8,287 nucleotides of DNA from Desulfonema limicola (GCA_020718925.1 DYRC01000178.1:1-8287); one strand, 5' to 3'. Shown: positions 1 to 7,032, counted from the first letter of the stretch. Program-made: numbers and translations. Notes: generated from the sequence alone by a model not told the origin.

Positions 1-81
1 CGCATACCCATTCAGCGGCACTAAAAATAATGCACCCGCTACGATTGCCAAAGTCAAAGTTCTCATTAAATTTCTGTTCAT
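1..81 (-). CDS. exported protein, N-terminal fragment (signal peptide)
   Basis: The reading frame starts at an ATG whose complement is at 79-81 and runs off the left edge, so only 27 residues are visible. A strong Shine-Dalgarno, AAGGAGA (complement of 88-94), lies 6 nt upstream and supports this start. The visible peptide begins MNRNLMRTLTLAIVAGALFL and continues to NGYA at the edge: a basic n-region, a hydrophobic core of about 14 residues and an A-x-A-like end. This is a typical Sec signal peptide with possible cleavage close to the window boundary. The mature protein is outside the window, so its function cannot be stated. It is transcribed divergently from grpE-dnaK. Confidence 0.75.
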   Translation of the reverse strand, partial: MNRNLMRTLTLAIVAGALFLVPLNGYA

Positions 82-329
82 GGTCGTTCTCCTTTTTAGT
101 TGCTTTTTCATTCTCACCTTCTTGTGAAGCATGAGTTTTTTCATCAGCGTTGGCATTTTATAAATGCACATTCGATGCCAAAGCTTTCAAAAAACACCTT
201 CAAAAAGTGATTTTTTTTATATTTGATTTAAATTCAATATTTTAAAAATAAACCACGCCAAAATTTCCGCTCTTTAAATATATATAATGAAGTGTTTTAA
301 TCGCTATATATCTTTTGTTATATACAAAA
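82..329. other. AT-rich divergent intergenic region, left half
   Basis: No ORF with a ribosome binding site is seen beyond the Shine-Dalgarno of the left-edge gene. A 15-bp interrupted palindrome GCATTT-TAT-AAATGC lies at 153-167 and could be an operator for the minus-strand gene. I find no well-spaced -35/-10 pair for that gene. The rest is low-complexity A/T runs (for example 212-250 and 281-325). Confidence 0.5.
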
Positions 330-344
330 CTACAAAATTTGTAG
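330..344. promoter_or_regulatory. 15-bp palindromic operator candidate, copy 1
   Basis: CTACAAAATTTGTAG is a perfect 7-1-7 palindrome. The identical 15-mer occurs again at 459-473, and a degenerate version (CTACACAATTTGAATAG) lies at 352-368. Exact repetition of a palindrome in a divergent promoter region is typical of a dimeric transcription-factor site. The regulator is not identified. The sequence is not the HrcA/CIRCE element. Confidence 0.55.
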
Positions 345-458
345 CTCATTTCTACACAATTTGAATAGATATAACTTTTATTAACTTGTGGTGGGAAATG
401 TTTTTTGCCGGATAGACAATTTTAGATATTTTAAAATATATTTCAAGTTGTTATCAAC

Positions 459-473
459 CTACAAAATTTGTAG
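459..473. promoter_or_regulatory. 15-bp palindromic operator candidate, copy 2
   Basis: This is the second exact copy of CTACAAAATTTGTAG, 129 bp from the first. It ends 23 bp upstream of the -35 candidate of the grpE promoter. If that promoter is real, the site centre lies near -65, a position more usual for activation than for steric repression. It could instead serve the divergent exported-protein gene. Confidence 0.55.
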
Positions 474-496
474 ATGATACTTTCTGTGCGATAATC

Positions 497-524
497 TTGA
501 CATTATCTCTTATGGCATTATTTT
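497..524 (+). promoter_or_regulatory. candidate promoter of grpE-dnaK
   Basis: TTGACA (497-502), then a 16-bp spacer, then TATTTT (519-524), resembles a sigma70-type promoter and would give a leader of about 100 nt. The upstream CTTGACA also resembles the -35 of sigma32 promoters. However, the following TGGCAT is a poor match to CCCCAT and sits too close, so I do not call a heat-shock sigma promoter. Confidence 0.35.
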
Positions 525-553
525 TGAATGCAAGATTGATTGAACCTCATAAG

Positions 554-621
554 TTTTATCTGTTAAATTCAAACAGATGCAGATAAAATAAAAGTAACTA
601 TTTGAATTTTCAGGAGAAAAT
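554..621 (+). promoter_or_regulatory. grpE leader with alternative hairpins and a hairpin around the Shine-Dalgarno
   Basis: TTTTATCTG (554-562) pairs perfectly with CAGATAAAA (580-588). The overlapping ATCTGTT (558-564) pairs with AACAGAT (572-578), so the two stems exclude each other. Further down, ATTTTC (606-611) pairs with GAAAAT (616-621) and places the Shine-Dalgarno AGGAG (612-616) in the AGGA loop and stem foot. An AT-rich, easily melted hairpin over the ribosome site of a heat-shock gene would suit a thermosensor. The stems are short and this is only a possibility. Confidence 0.3.
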
Positions 622-629
622 ATTGGACA

Positions 630-1259
630 ATGACTCAGGAAGCGAACGAAACAGAAGCTTTGGAATCGCCGGAATCTGTCGAACATCATGATGAGCCGGA
701 AACAAAAGAAGTAACGACAGATGATCGTGTTGTTGAGGAACCTGAAGTTGTAACGGTTTCAGAGGAGACTGTTGCTTCCTCTGAAAATACGGCAGAAGAT
801 CAGATCAAAGCTGCTCATGAGAAAACAAAGGAATATTATGAGCGGATGCTGAGGATTTCTGCTGATTTTGAAAACTACAAGAAACGATCAGCGCGGGAGA
901 TGGATAGTTTCAGAAAATTCGCCAATGAATCTATATTAAAGGATTTACTGCCGGTCGTGGACAATCTGGAGCGGGCAATTTCTTCATCGGCGGCGGCGCA
1001 GGGCGCGGAACAGTGTATTACAGAAGGCGTTGATCTGACGCTTAAAGAAATTCTCAGAGTGTTGGCAAGGTATGGCGTAAATCCGGTCGAGGCACAGGGA
1101 AAGCCGTTTGATCCCAGTATTCATGAGGCAGTCATGCAGCAGGAAAGTGAAGAAGTTCCTGAAAACACGGTGCTGACAGAATTTCAACGCGGCTACACCC
1201 TGCATGAGCGGATTCTCAGACCTGCAATGGTCGTGGTTTCCAAGGCAAAACAGGCATAA
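630..1259 (+). CDS. grpE: GrpE, nucleotide exchange factor for DnaK
   Basis: GrpE is a cytoplasmic homodimeric cochaperone that makes DnaK release ADP and so drives the chaperone cycle. The 209-residue product has the family layout. Residues 1 to about 55 are a very acidic, low-complexity N-terminus rich in Glu. A long helical/coiled-coil segment follows, carrying the hallmark FENYKKRSAREMDSFRKFAN and LKDLLPVVDNLERAI stretches. The C-terminal beta domain has the conserved end RILRPAMVVVSK. The length is normal. The ATG at 630 is preceded by AGGAG at 612-616, a spacing of 13 nt that is longer than ideal; no better in-frame start is seen. dnaK follows after 75 nt in the same direction, indicating an operon. 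The gap holds a small hairpin, CGGAT-TCTG-ATCCG (1265-1278), with no T-run, so it is not a terminator. Confidence 0.96.
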   Translation: MTQEANETEALESPESVEHHDEPETKEVTTDDRVVEEPEVVTVSEETVASSENTAEDQIKAAHEKTKEYYERMLRISADFENYKKRSAREMDSFRKFANESILKDLLPVVDNLERAISSSAAAQGAEQCITEGVDLTLKEILRVLARYGVNPVEAQGKPFDPSIHEAVMQQESEEVPENTVLTEFQRGYTLHERILRPAMVVVSKAKQA

Positions 1260-1334
1260 GAAAACGGATTCTGATCCGAAGTTACATTTAAAACAAACAT
1301 TATGGGCATAGCCCGTCCTTATAGAGGAGGAGAA

Positions 1335-3251
1335 ATGGGTAAAGTAATCGGTATAGATTTGGGTACCACCAACTCCTGTGTAGCAATCATGGAAGGCGGT
1401 GAGCCGAAAGTCATCACAAATCCCGAAGGCGGCAGAACAACGCCGTCAATTGTTGCTTTTACAACCAGCGGTGAGCGGCTGGTCGGTCAGATTGCAAAGC
1501 GTCAGGCAATCACCAATCCGGACAATACGGTATTTGCCGTAAAGCGGCTGATCGGAAGAAAGTATAATACTCCCGAAGTTCAGCGGGATAAAACGACACT
1601 TCCTTATAAAATTGATGAAGCTTCCAACGGAGATGTTCATGTCAGTATTCAGGGTAAAATGATAAGTCCTGCGGAAATATCTTCGTATATTCTGGCATAT
1701 ATCAAACAGGCGGCGGAAGAATATCTGGGAGAAAAAGTAACGGACGCGGTGATCACGGTTCCGGCTTATTTCAATGACAGCCAGCGTCAGGCGACCAAAG
1801 ATGCGGGAAAAATTGCAGGTCTTAATGTCTTGCGGATTATCAATGAGCCGACCGCCGCTTCTCTTGCCTATGGGCTGGATAAGAAAAAGGAAGAAAAGAT
1901 CGCGGTATTTGACTTAGGCGGCGGAACGTTTGATATTTCGGTGCTTGAAATCGGAGACGGCGTTTTTGAAGTCAAGTCCACCAACGGCGATACGCATCTG
2001 GGCGGTGAAGATTTTGATTTGCGGATCATCAACTATCTGGCAGATGAATTTAAAAAAGATCAGGGCATTGATCTCAGAAGCGATAAGATGGCACTGCAGC
2101 GGCTTAAAGAAGCTGCGGAAAAAGCAAAGATGGAGCTGTCCACCTCTATGGAGACAGACATCAATCTTCCGTTTATCACCGCAGACGCCAGCGGTCCCAA
2201 GCATCTGAATCTGAGAATCACCCGTGCAAAAATGGAATCTCTGGTCAGCGACCTGTTAGATAGTCTTGAAGCTCCCTGCCGAATGGCAATGAAAGACGCG
2301 GGACTTTCCCCGTCTCAGATTGACGAGGTGATTCTGGTCGGCGGTATGACCCGAATGCCTGCGGTTCAGGAGCGGGTAAGAAAACTTTTCGGAAAAGAGC
2401 CGCACAAAGGCGTGAACCCGGATGAAGTCGTGGCTATCGGCGCGGGCATTCAGGGCGGCGTATTGAAAGGCGAGGTCAAAGATGTTCTGCTGCTTGATGT
2501 AACGCCCTTATCTCTGGGCATTGAAACACTGGGCGGCGTGATGACCAAGCTGATTGAAAAGAATACCACCATTCCGACCCGAAAAAGTCAGATATTTTCA
2601 ACGGCTGCGGATAATCAGCCTGCGGTATCCATCCGGGTATTTCAGGGCGAGCGTGAAATGGCGGGCGATAACAAACTGCTGGGTCAGTTTGAACTGGTCG
2701 GTATTCCGCCCGCGCCCAGAGGCGTTCCTCAGATTGAGGTTACATTTGATATTGACGCCAACGGCATTGTGAAGGTTGCTGCAAAAGACAAAGCAACTTC
2801 AAAAGAGCATTCCATTCAGATTACGGCATCCAGCGGTCTGTCTCAGGAAGAGATCAATCAGTTGGTCAAAGATGCGGAACTTCATGCGGAAGATGATAAA
2901 AAGAAAAAGGCGTTAGTCGAATCCCGAAACCATGCGGATGCGCTGATTTATCAGACGGAGAAATCCATCAAAGATTTGGGCGCAAAAGTTGACGGCGCCA
3001 CCAAATCCAAAGTGGAAGATGCGATTCAGCGTCTCAAAAAGGCAATGGAAAGCGATAATGACGCTGAAATCAAGAAATTAAGCGAAGAGTTGATGCAGGC
3101 GTCTCATAAGCTTGCAGAAGCCATGTATCAGCAAGCTTCGGCAGAGCAAGGCGCAGAGCAGCAGGCAGGAGGCGCAGAGCCGGGCGGTGCCAAAAAAGCC
3201 GATGATGACGTGGTGGATGCGGATTTTGAAGAGGTCAAAGATAAGAAATAG
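1335..3251 (+). CDS. dnaK: DnaK, Hsp70 chaperone
   Basis: DnaK is an ATP-dependent chaperone that binds exposed hydrophobic segments and works with GrpE and a J-protein in the cytoplasm. All three Hsp70 signatures are present: GIDLGTTNSCVA near the N-terminus, FDLGGGTFDISVLEI (Asp193, Thr198 region) and VILVGGMTRMP near residue 333. The interdomain linker DVLLLDVTPLSLG starts at about residue 383. The substrate-binding domain, helical lid and acidic tail ending DADFEEVKDKK follow. The length is 638 residues, as in E. coli. The frame is open from an ATG at 1302, but I choose 1335: it has a perfect Shine-Dalgarno (GAGGAGGAG, 1324-1332) and the protein then starts MGKVIGIDLG as in the family. 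It is the last gene of the grpE operon and is followed by an intrinsic terminator. No dnaJ is adjacent. Confidence 0.98.
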   Translation: MGKVIGIDLGTTNSCVAIMEGGEPKVITNPEGGRTTPSIVAFTTSGERLVGQIAKRQAITNPDNTVFAVKRLIGRKYNTPEVQRDKTTLPYKIDEASNGDVHVSIQGKMISPAEISSYILAYIKQAAEEYLGEKVTDAVITVPAYFNDSQRQATKDAGKIAGLNVLRIINEPTAASLAYGLDKKKEEKIAVFDLGGGTFDISVLEIGDGVFEVKSTNGDTHLGGEDFDLRIINYLADEFKKDQGIDLRSDKMALQRLKEAAEKAKMELSTSMETDINLPFITADASGPKHLNLRITRAKMESLVSDLLDSLEAPCRMAMKDAGLSPSQIDEVILVGGMTRMPAVQERVRKLFGKEPHKGVNPDEVVAIGAGIQGGVLKGEVKDVLLLDVTPLSLGIETLGGVMTKLIEKNTTIPTRKSQIFSTAADNQPAVSIRVFQGEREMAGDNKLLGQFELVGIPPAPRGVPQIEVTFDIDANGIVKVAAKDKATSKEHSIQITASSGLSQEEINQLVKDAELHAEDDKKKKALVESRNHADALIYQTEKSIKDLGAKVDGATKSKVEDAIQRLKKAMESDNDAEIKKLSEELMQASHKLAEAMYQQASAEQGAEQQAGGAEPGGAKKADDDVVDADFEEVKDKK

Positions 3252-3258
3252 CAATAGC

Positions 3259-3289
3259 GGGGAGGACTTGAAAAGGGACTCCCCTTTTT
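3259..3289 (+). terminator. intrinsic terminator of grpE-dnaK
   Basis: GGGGAG (3259-3264) pairs with CTCCCC (3279-3284) around a 14-nt loop and is followed at once by TTTTT (3285-3289). It begins 8 nt after the dnaK stop codon. This is the standard GC stem plus U-tract form. Confidence 0.85.
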
Positions 3290-3323
3290 GTTAGGGACTC
3301 GGAATTAATAAAATATCCCATTA

Positions 3324-3419
3324 CCCGGAAATGAATTTCCGGGCTATTATGTGTCGTCCCTACGGGACTTTTTTTGTCCTGTAAGGACATTCAATAATAG
3401 ACCGGCAATTTATTGCCGG
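3324..3419. repeat. 96-bp four-hairpin palindromic intergenic element
   Basis: Four perfect small palindromes are arranged symmetrically. A is CCCGGAAAT-GA-ATTTCCGGG (3324-3343). B is GTCCC-TAC-GGGAC (3356-3368). A run of seven T (3369-3375) follows. C is GTCCT-GTA-AGGAC (3376-3388). D is CCGGCAAT-TT-ATTGCCGG (3402-3419). The arms CTATTAT (3344-3350) and ATAATAG (3394-3400) are themselves complementary, so B and C can sit on an outer stem flanked by A and D. Such architecture is typical of REP- or MITE-like dispersed elements. Only one copy is in this window, so dispersal is inferred. Confidence 0.65.
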
Positions 3420-3475
3420 GAATCGGTGGTGGATAAGTATTTCTTTTTGAATCCCTTATATACATCGGATAAAAA

Positions 3476-5152
3476 ATGAAAATCCTTCTTATTTACCCTT
3501 ACTGCCTTGAAAACCGGCTGCATGAAGAAGATGCAAGCATTGTACCGATGGGACTGTATTATATCGGCGCACTGCTCAAAGAAAACGGCTATGATGTTGA
3601 TATTCTGAATTTCCATGGCATGAGCAGCGAGCAAGGCAACATCAAAGCGATATTGAAAGAAAAAAATCCCGATGTTATCGGATTTTCGGTCTTAAATGCC
3701 AATCGCTGGGGCGCAATTGACATTGCCAAACTTGCCAAAAAACTCAATCCTGATGTAAACATAGTGTTCGGCGGTGTTGCAGCAACATTTCTATGGAAGC
3801 ATTTTCTGACGCATTTCAAAGGCGTTGATGTTGTCGTGATTGGCGAGGGAGAAATTGCGTTTTTAAACCTCATCAAAGCCCTTGAAGCTCAAAACGACAT
3901 TGAATCGGTCAGAGGCATTGCCTTCCGAAAAGGAAAAGAGATCATCAGAACACAGGCGCAGGAGCCGATTCAAAACCTTGACGAGCTTCCGATTCCTGCC
4001 AAATACTTTACATATCAGCATCTTGCTTTAACCAGAGGGTGCGCCGGAAACTGCACATTCTGCGGATCGCCTAAGTTTTGGAATCGCAAAGTCAGGTTTC
4101 ATTCGCCTCAATATTTTGTCAATCAATTGGAAATGTTGTATCAGCGCGGCGTCCGTTTTTTCTATGTCTCAGATGATACTTTTACCATGCGTGAAGATGA
4201 TGTGATTGAAATCTGCAAAAAAATCATTGAAAAAAATCTCAATATCAGTTGGGCGGCAATTTCGCGGGTCAATTATATCAGCGATGCCATGTTGTATCAG
4301 ATGAGAAAAGCCGGGTGTATTCAGATCAGCTACGGAATAGAAAGCGGCTCTGAAAAGATTCGGGAATTGCTCAATAAAAAAATCACCACAGAGCAGATTA
4401 AACGCGCCTTTTCTCTGACCACCCGATACGGCATTCTTGCCCGCGCTTATTTCATCTACGGCTGTCCCGGCGAAAATGATGAGACAGTTCAGGAAACCAT
4501 TGATTTAATTCTTGAAATCAAGCCGTTAAGCGTTATTTTCTACATCCTTGACGTATTTCCCGGCACTGCGCTCTATGATGAGTTTATGGAAAAATTCGGG
4601 CTGACGGAAGATATCTGGCTTAACCGCATTGAGGATATTCTGTATTTTGAAAAAGACCCGGAATTGCCCAAAGAACGAGTTCTTGCTTTCGGGCAGAGAC
4701 TGCGGACGGCTTATTATCAGCATCTTCCTGAATTTGCTGCGGCTATTGAACTGACAGATCAGCCGGAGCTTTACGAAATGTACGCGGAATTTCTCTCCAG
4801 ATTGGCAATGACATTCAGTCATGGCGATTATGCTCAGATGGATGCGATTCCGGACAAAACCCGGACTGCGGAAAAGCTGTATGAACGGGCATTGCGCTAT
4901 TATCCGGATCACCGCGCATATCTGGGGCTGGGCATGGTGTATCAGAAGCAGAAGAATTTTCAGCAATCTGCGCGTATTCTTGAGCAGGGACTTGCCCGGT
5001 ATCCTGACAGCGACTCCCTGAATCTGTGCATGGGGATTTGTCTGATGAACATGGGAAACTTTAATAAAGCATTGGATTATCTGTTGAAAATTAAACATTC
5101 AAAAGACGCGGCGTATTATATTTCCCAATGTCATCAGATATTAGGGAGATAA
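3476..5152 (+). CDS. B12-binding-like radical SAM protein with C-terminal TPR repeats
   Basis: The 558-residue protein has three parts. Residues 1 to about 165 form a B12-binding-type Rossmann region (MKILLIYPYC, PMGLYYIGALLKENGYDVDI, DVIGFSV, FGG, GEGE), but the cobalamin lower-ligand motif DxHxxG is not evident. About 180-400 is a radical SAM domain with CAGNCTFC (Cys189, Cys193, Cys196), the 4Fe-4S-binding CxxxCxxC; it also has DDTF near 233-236, GIESGSE at 287-293 and YGCPGE at 328-333. About 460-545 holds two TPR-like helix pairs (AEKLYERALRYYPDH; ARILEQGLARYPDSDSLNL). Enzymes of this class cleave S-adenosylmethionine to a 5'-deoxyadenosyl radical. The substrate cannot be told here; the TPRs suggest a protein partner. 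Start: ATG 3476 with only a weak upstream GGAT. The gene stands alone on its strand and converges with a 6-bp gap on the cysteine-cluster gene. Confidence 0.85.
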   Translation: MKILLIYPYCLENRLHEEDASIVPMGLYYIGALLKENGYDVDILNFHGMSSEQGNIKAILKEKNPDVIGFSVLNANRWGAIDIAKLAKKLNPDVNIVFGGVAATFLWKHFLTHFKGVDVVVIGEGEIAFLNLIKALEAQNDIESVRGIAFRKGKEIIRTQAQEPIQNLDELPIPAKYFTYQHLALTRGCAGNCTFCGSPKFWNRKVRFHSPQYFVNQLEMLYQRGVRFFYVSDDTFTMREDDVIEICKKIIEKNLNISWAAISRVNYISDAMLYQMRKAGCIQISYGIESGSEKIRELLNKKITTEQIKRAFSLTTRYGILARAYFIYGCPGENDETVQETIDLILEIKPLSVIFYILDVFPGTALYDEFMEKFGLTEDIWLNRIEDILYFEKDPELPKERVLAFGQRLRTAYYQHLPEFAAAIELTDQPELYEMYAEFLSRLAMTFSHGDYAQMDAIPDKTRTAEKLYERALRYYPDHRAYLGLGMVYQKQKNFQQSARILEQGLARYPDSDSLNLCMGICLMNMGNFNKALDYLLKIKHSKDAAYYISQCHQILGR

Positions 5153-5158
5153 ATGAAA

Positions 5159-5989
5159 TCAGTTGTTCGGGGTATCAGACGGTTCAGACGATTTTCTGAT
5201 ATTCGCGGCATCTTCGCGCATCTTCACAATATCGTGCTTTTCATCTTTGAACAAAATTCCTTTGAGCCATTTCAATCCGAAGCGCAACAGTGCTATCTCA
5301 TCATTTCTGATTTCTTCCAATGTCTTATCGTCAATATAGTAGCGTTCCAGAAAAGAGCTTTCAAACACAAACTTTCTGAATTTTTCAATATTATAACTTG
5401 CCATGAAAAACATTTGCTTTGCCTGATCGGTCAGTTTGATGCTTGGCGGAAATGAGCGTTTCAACACCATCAGATCTGTCCAGTCCATATTGATTTCATC
5501 GCGGATGTCAACGCCCTGATCCTCGCGCCATTCCCGAATCGTCCATTCTTTGTCTTCGTTAAATCCCAGACAATGCGGCTCGTGGACAAAGAAGTAAAAA
5601 TCATCGTCATCCGCGCCTGCTTTATGGCTTAATGTGGCAACGCCGAGCGGGTAATAGCGGCATGCTGACGGTCGGTCAGTGTAAATAATGCACCCGTCCG
5701 CTCTGACAAAGGGGCAGGATTTCTCCTCATCATCCATCATTTTCAAGATAACGACCGGAAGGTCTGTTTTTTCAAGCAACTGGGGTTCGGTATATAGTGC
5801 CAGAAATTCTTCTGCCGATAAACCTATCCGGTTTTTCAGGCGAATAATATCATAAGGCGTCAGTGCGATATTGATTGCCCGACAGCATCGGGTGAAACAT
5901 TTTACGCCCTTGTGGCATTCAAATTTGAATTTGCTGTTGGGTCCGTATTTTATCGGATCAATACTGGCTTTGTTTTCGGATTCAATCAT
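5159..5989 (-). CDS. YkgJ-family cysteine cluster (putative metal-binding) protein
   Basis: The frame extends upstream to 6058, but I place the start at 5989. There an ATG has GAAAGGA (complement of 5996-6002) 6 nt upstream, giving 276 residues beginning MIESENKASI. The N-terminal half carries the family's cysteine pattern: Cys25, Cys31 and Cys35-Cys36 (CHKGVKCFTRCC), then Cys92, Cys100 and Cys110 in CPFVRADGCIIYTDRPSACR, and Cys140 in EPHC. The GC-IY-RPxxCRxYP segment is typical of the YkgJ / CxxCxxCC group, thought to bind zinc or iron; no enzymatic role is established. The C-terminal half is helical and charged, without motifs I recognise. There is no signal peptide or membrane segment, so a cytoplasmic location is likely. 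It converges on the radical SAM gene with 6 bp between the stop codons and no terminator in the gap. The 160 bp upstream (5990-6149) is AT-rich, with no convincing promoter. Confidence 0.8.
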   Translation of the reverse strand: MIESENKASIDPIKYGPNSKFKFECHKGVKCFTRCCRAINIALTPYDIIRLKNRIGLSAEEFLALYTEPQLLEKTDLPVVILKMMDDEEKSCPFVRADGCIIYTDRPSACRYYPLGVATLSHKAGADDDDFYFFVHEPHCLGFNEDKEWTIREWREDQGVDIRDEINMDWTDLMVLKRSFPPSIKLTDQAKQMFFMASYNIEKFRKFVFESSFLERYYIDDKTLEEIRNDEIALLRFGLKWLKGILFKDEKHDIVKMREDAANIRKSSEPSDTPNN

Positions 5990-6149
5990 CTTTTTTCCTT
6001 TCTGAAAAAACTTAAATCTTATACCTGAAAGAATATCATTTTCAAAAAAATATGGCAATCATTAAAAAGTTCAGATATTGATGTATAATCAATTCCTGTT
6101 GATATTCGGAATTGTGTGCTGATAATCAGGTATGGATTAATATTGAACG

Positions 6150-6355
6150 GAAATCATGGGAACTTGGGAGACCCGGCATCTTTCCGCGAGGATATCCGCT
6201 GACAATCCGAAGAGGAAAGGAAGCGGAAAAGGGTGCCGGGAGTAAGACTGACTCATAGTAGGGGAGTAGGATGATTTTATAAAAGGATTCTTCGGTCATG
6301 TCAGCCATGAACGGATGATGAGATGTCGATCAGTGACGAAGGATTGCTGAGGTAT
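6150..6355 (+). pseudogene. group II intron remnant, 5' part (RNA domains plus RT fragment)
   Basis: GGGAACTTGGGAGACCC (6158-6174) and CATAGTAG (6254-6261) are phrases I recognise from the RNA part of bacterial group II introns just upstream of the RT gene. Between them a long imperfect stem forms: CCCGGCATCTTTCCGC (6172-6187) with 6223-6240, ending TGCCGGG. At 6323-6355 the frame reads MSISDEGLLRY, resembling the ISDxRLLRxI segment of intron RTs. A stop (6308-6310) lies just upstream and most of the RT N-terminus is missing. The true 5' end is not recognisable. The piece is interrupted by the IS607-family element and continues at 8071. Confidence 0.6.
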
Positions 6356-6367
6356 TATATTCTTTCA

Positions 6368-6396
6368 TTGACAAAAATAGTATTTTATAGTATACG
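6368..6396 (+). promoter_or_regulatory. tnpA: candidate tnpA promoter overlapping the element's left end
   Basis: A consensus TTGACA (6368-6373) is followed after exactly 17 bp by TATACG (6391-6396). The start point would be near 6403, only about 9 nt before the tnpA ATG, and no Shine-Dalgarno is visible, so a very short leader is predicted. The spacer holds the left inverted repeat, so TnpA bound there would block transcription. Confidence 0.5.
6376..6393. repeat. IS607 left subterminal inverted repeat
   Basis: AATAGTATTTTATAGTAT matches the reverse complement of 8042-8059 at 17 of 18 positions. It consists of two ATAGTAT units, at 6377-6383 and 6387-6393, spaced 10 bp. A third unit in inverse orientation, ATACTAT, lies at 6407-6413 and overlaps the tnpA start codon. 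These are the likely TnpA binding sites. Confidence 0.75.
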
Positions 6397-6411
6397 GTTT
6401 TATCAGATACT

Positions 6412-7032
6412 ATGAAAACTCTGAATGAATATGCGAAAGAACACGGGATAAAATATCGTGCGGCATGGAACCGTTACAAAGCCGGTAAAATTCCTGATGC
6501 TTTTCAGGACGGATTCGGAAAAATTCTTATCCCTGAAAACTCTCCCGGCAGACCGGAATACACCGTCTGTTATGCGCGTGTTTCATCGTCAGAAAACAGA
6601 AAAAATCTTGAAAGTCAGGCTGAAAGACTTGCCGCTTACTGTGCCGCAAAAGGTTATAAAATCAGAGAGATTATAAAAGAATGTGCATCAGGGCTGAATG
6701 ACCGCCGTCCGAAATTGGAAAAATTGCTGAAAAATACCGAAGTTACAAAAATCGTTACCGAGCATAAGGACAGACTGACACGGTTCGGTTTCAATTATAT
6801 AAAATTATTCAAAGAATCGCAGGGATGTCAGATTGAAATAATCAACGAATCTGCAAACGACAGAGACGAACTGATGCAGGATTTTGTAAGACTTGTAACC
6901 TGTTTCACAGCAGGATTGTACGGATTACGGCGCAGCAGAAGAAAAACTGAAAAACTGATAAGAGAACTTGAAAATGAAAATAACGAGGTCATCGAAAACA
7001 ACGATAGCGTTCGCAACACAGAAAAAGCGTGA
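6412..7032 (+). CDS. tnpA: IS607-family serine transposase TnpA
   Basis: This is a 206-residue serine recombinase that cuts and rejoins the element ends through a 5'-phosphoserine link. Residues 4 to about 42 (LNEYAKEHGIKYRAAWNRY, then GKILIPE) form the N-terminal MerR-like helix-turn-helix typical of IS607 transposases. The catalytic domain starts at residue 51 with YARVSSS: Arg56 and the nucleophile Ser58. The motifs LESQ, ASGLNDRRPKL and EHKDRLTRFGF (Asp120, Arg121, Arg124) follow, all as expected for an active enzyme. The basic C-terminal helix ends in a Glu/Asn-rich tail. The length is normal for the family. The ATG at 6412 lacks a clear Shine-Dalgarno and sits inside an ATACTATGAAA repeat that recurs at the right end. 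The last 59 bp overlap tnpB in another frame. No truncation or frameshift is visible. Confidence 0.92.
   Translation: MKTLNEYAKEHGIKYRAAWNRYKAGKIPDAFQDGFGKILIPENSPGRPEYTVCYARVSSSENRKNLESQAERLAAYCAAKGYKIREIIKECASGLNDRRPKLEKLLKNTEVTKIVTEHKDRLTRFGFNYIKLFKESQGCQIEIINESANDRDELMQDFVRLVTCFTAGLYGLRRSRRKTEKLIRELENENNEVIENNDSVRNTEKA

Noticed and set aside
82..629. CIRCE (HrcA) operator or sigma32 promoter ahead of grpE
   Set aside because: No TTAGCACTC-N9-GAGTGCTAA is present, and the only CTTGACA is not followed by a correctly spaced CCCCAT-like box.
1265..1278. Hairpin between grpE and dnaK as a terminator
   Set aside because: The stem is only 5 bp with no U-run, and the genes are close and co-directional, so read-through is expected.
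1302..1334. An earlier in-frame ATG extending DnaK by 11 residues
   Set aside because: The extension covers the strong Shine-Dalgarno GAGGAGGAG, is unlike any Hsp70 N-terminus, and the ATG at 1335 gives the canonical MGKVIGIDLGTT start.
3324..3419. CRISPR repeat or a second transcription terminator
   Set aside because: The palindromes differ from each other and are not spaced repeats with spacers. The T7 run lies in the middle of a symmetric structure, although incidental termination at hairpin B plus T7 cannot be excluded.
4526..5098. A 190-codon minus-strand ORF
   Set aside because: It is a shadow of the TPR region of the radical SAM gene and has no ribosome site or recognisable domain.
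5153..5455. A 100-codon plus-strand ORF starting right after the radical SAM gene
   Set aside because: It lies wholly antisense to the cysteine-cluster gene, whose cysteine motifs and Shine-Dalgarno show it to be the real one. The ORF product resembles nothing.
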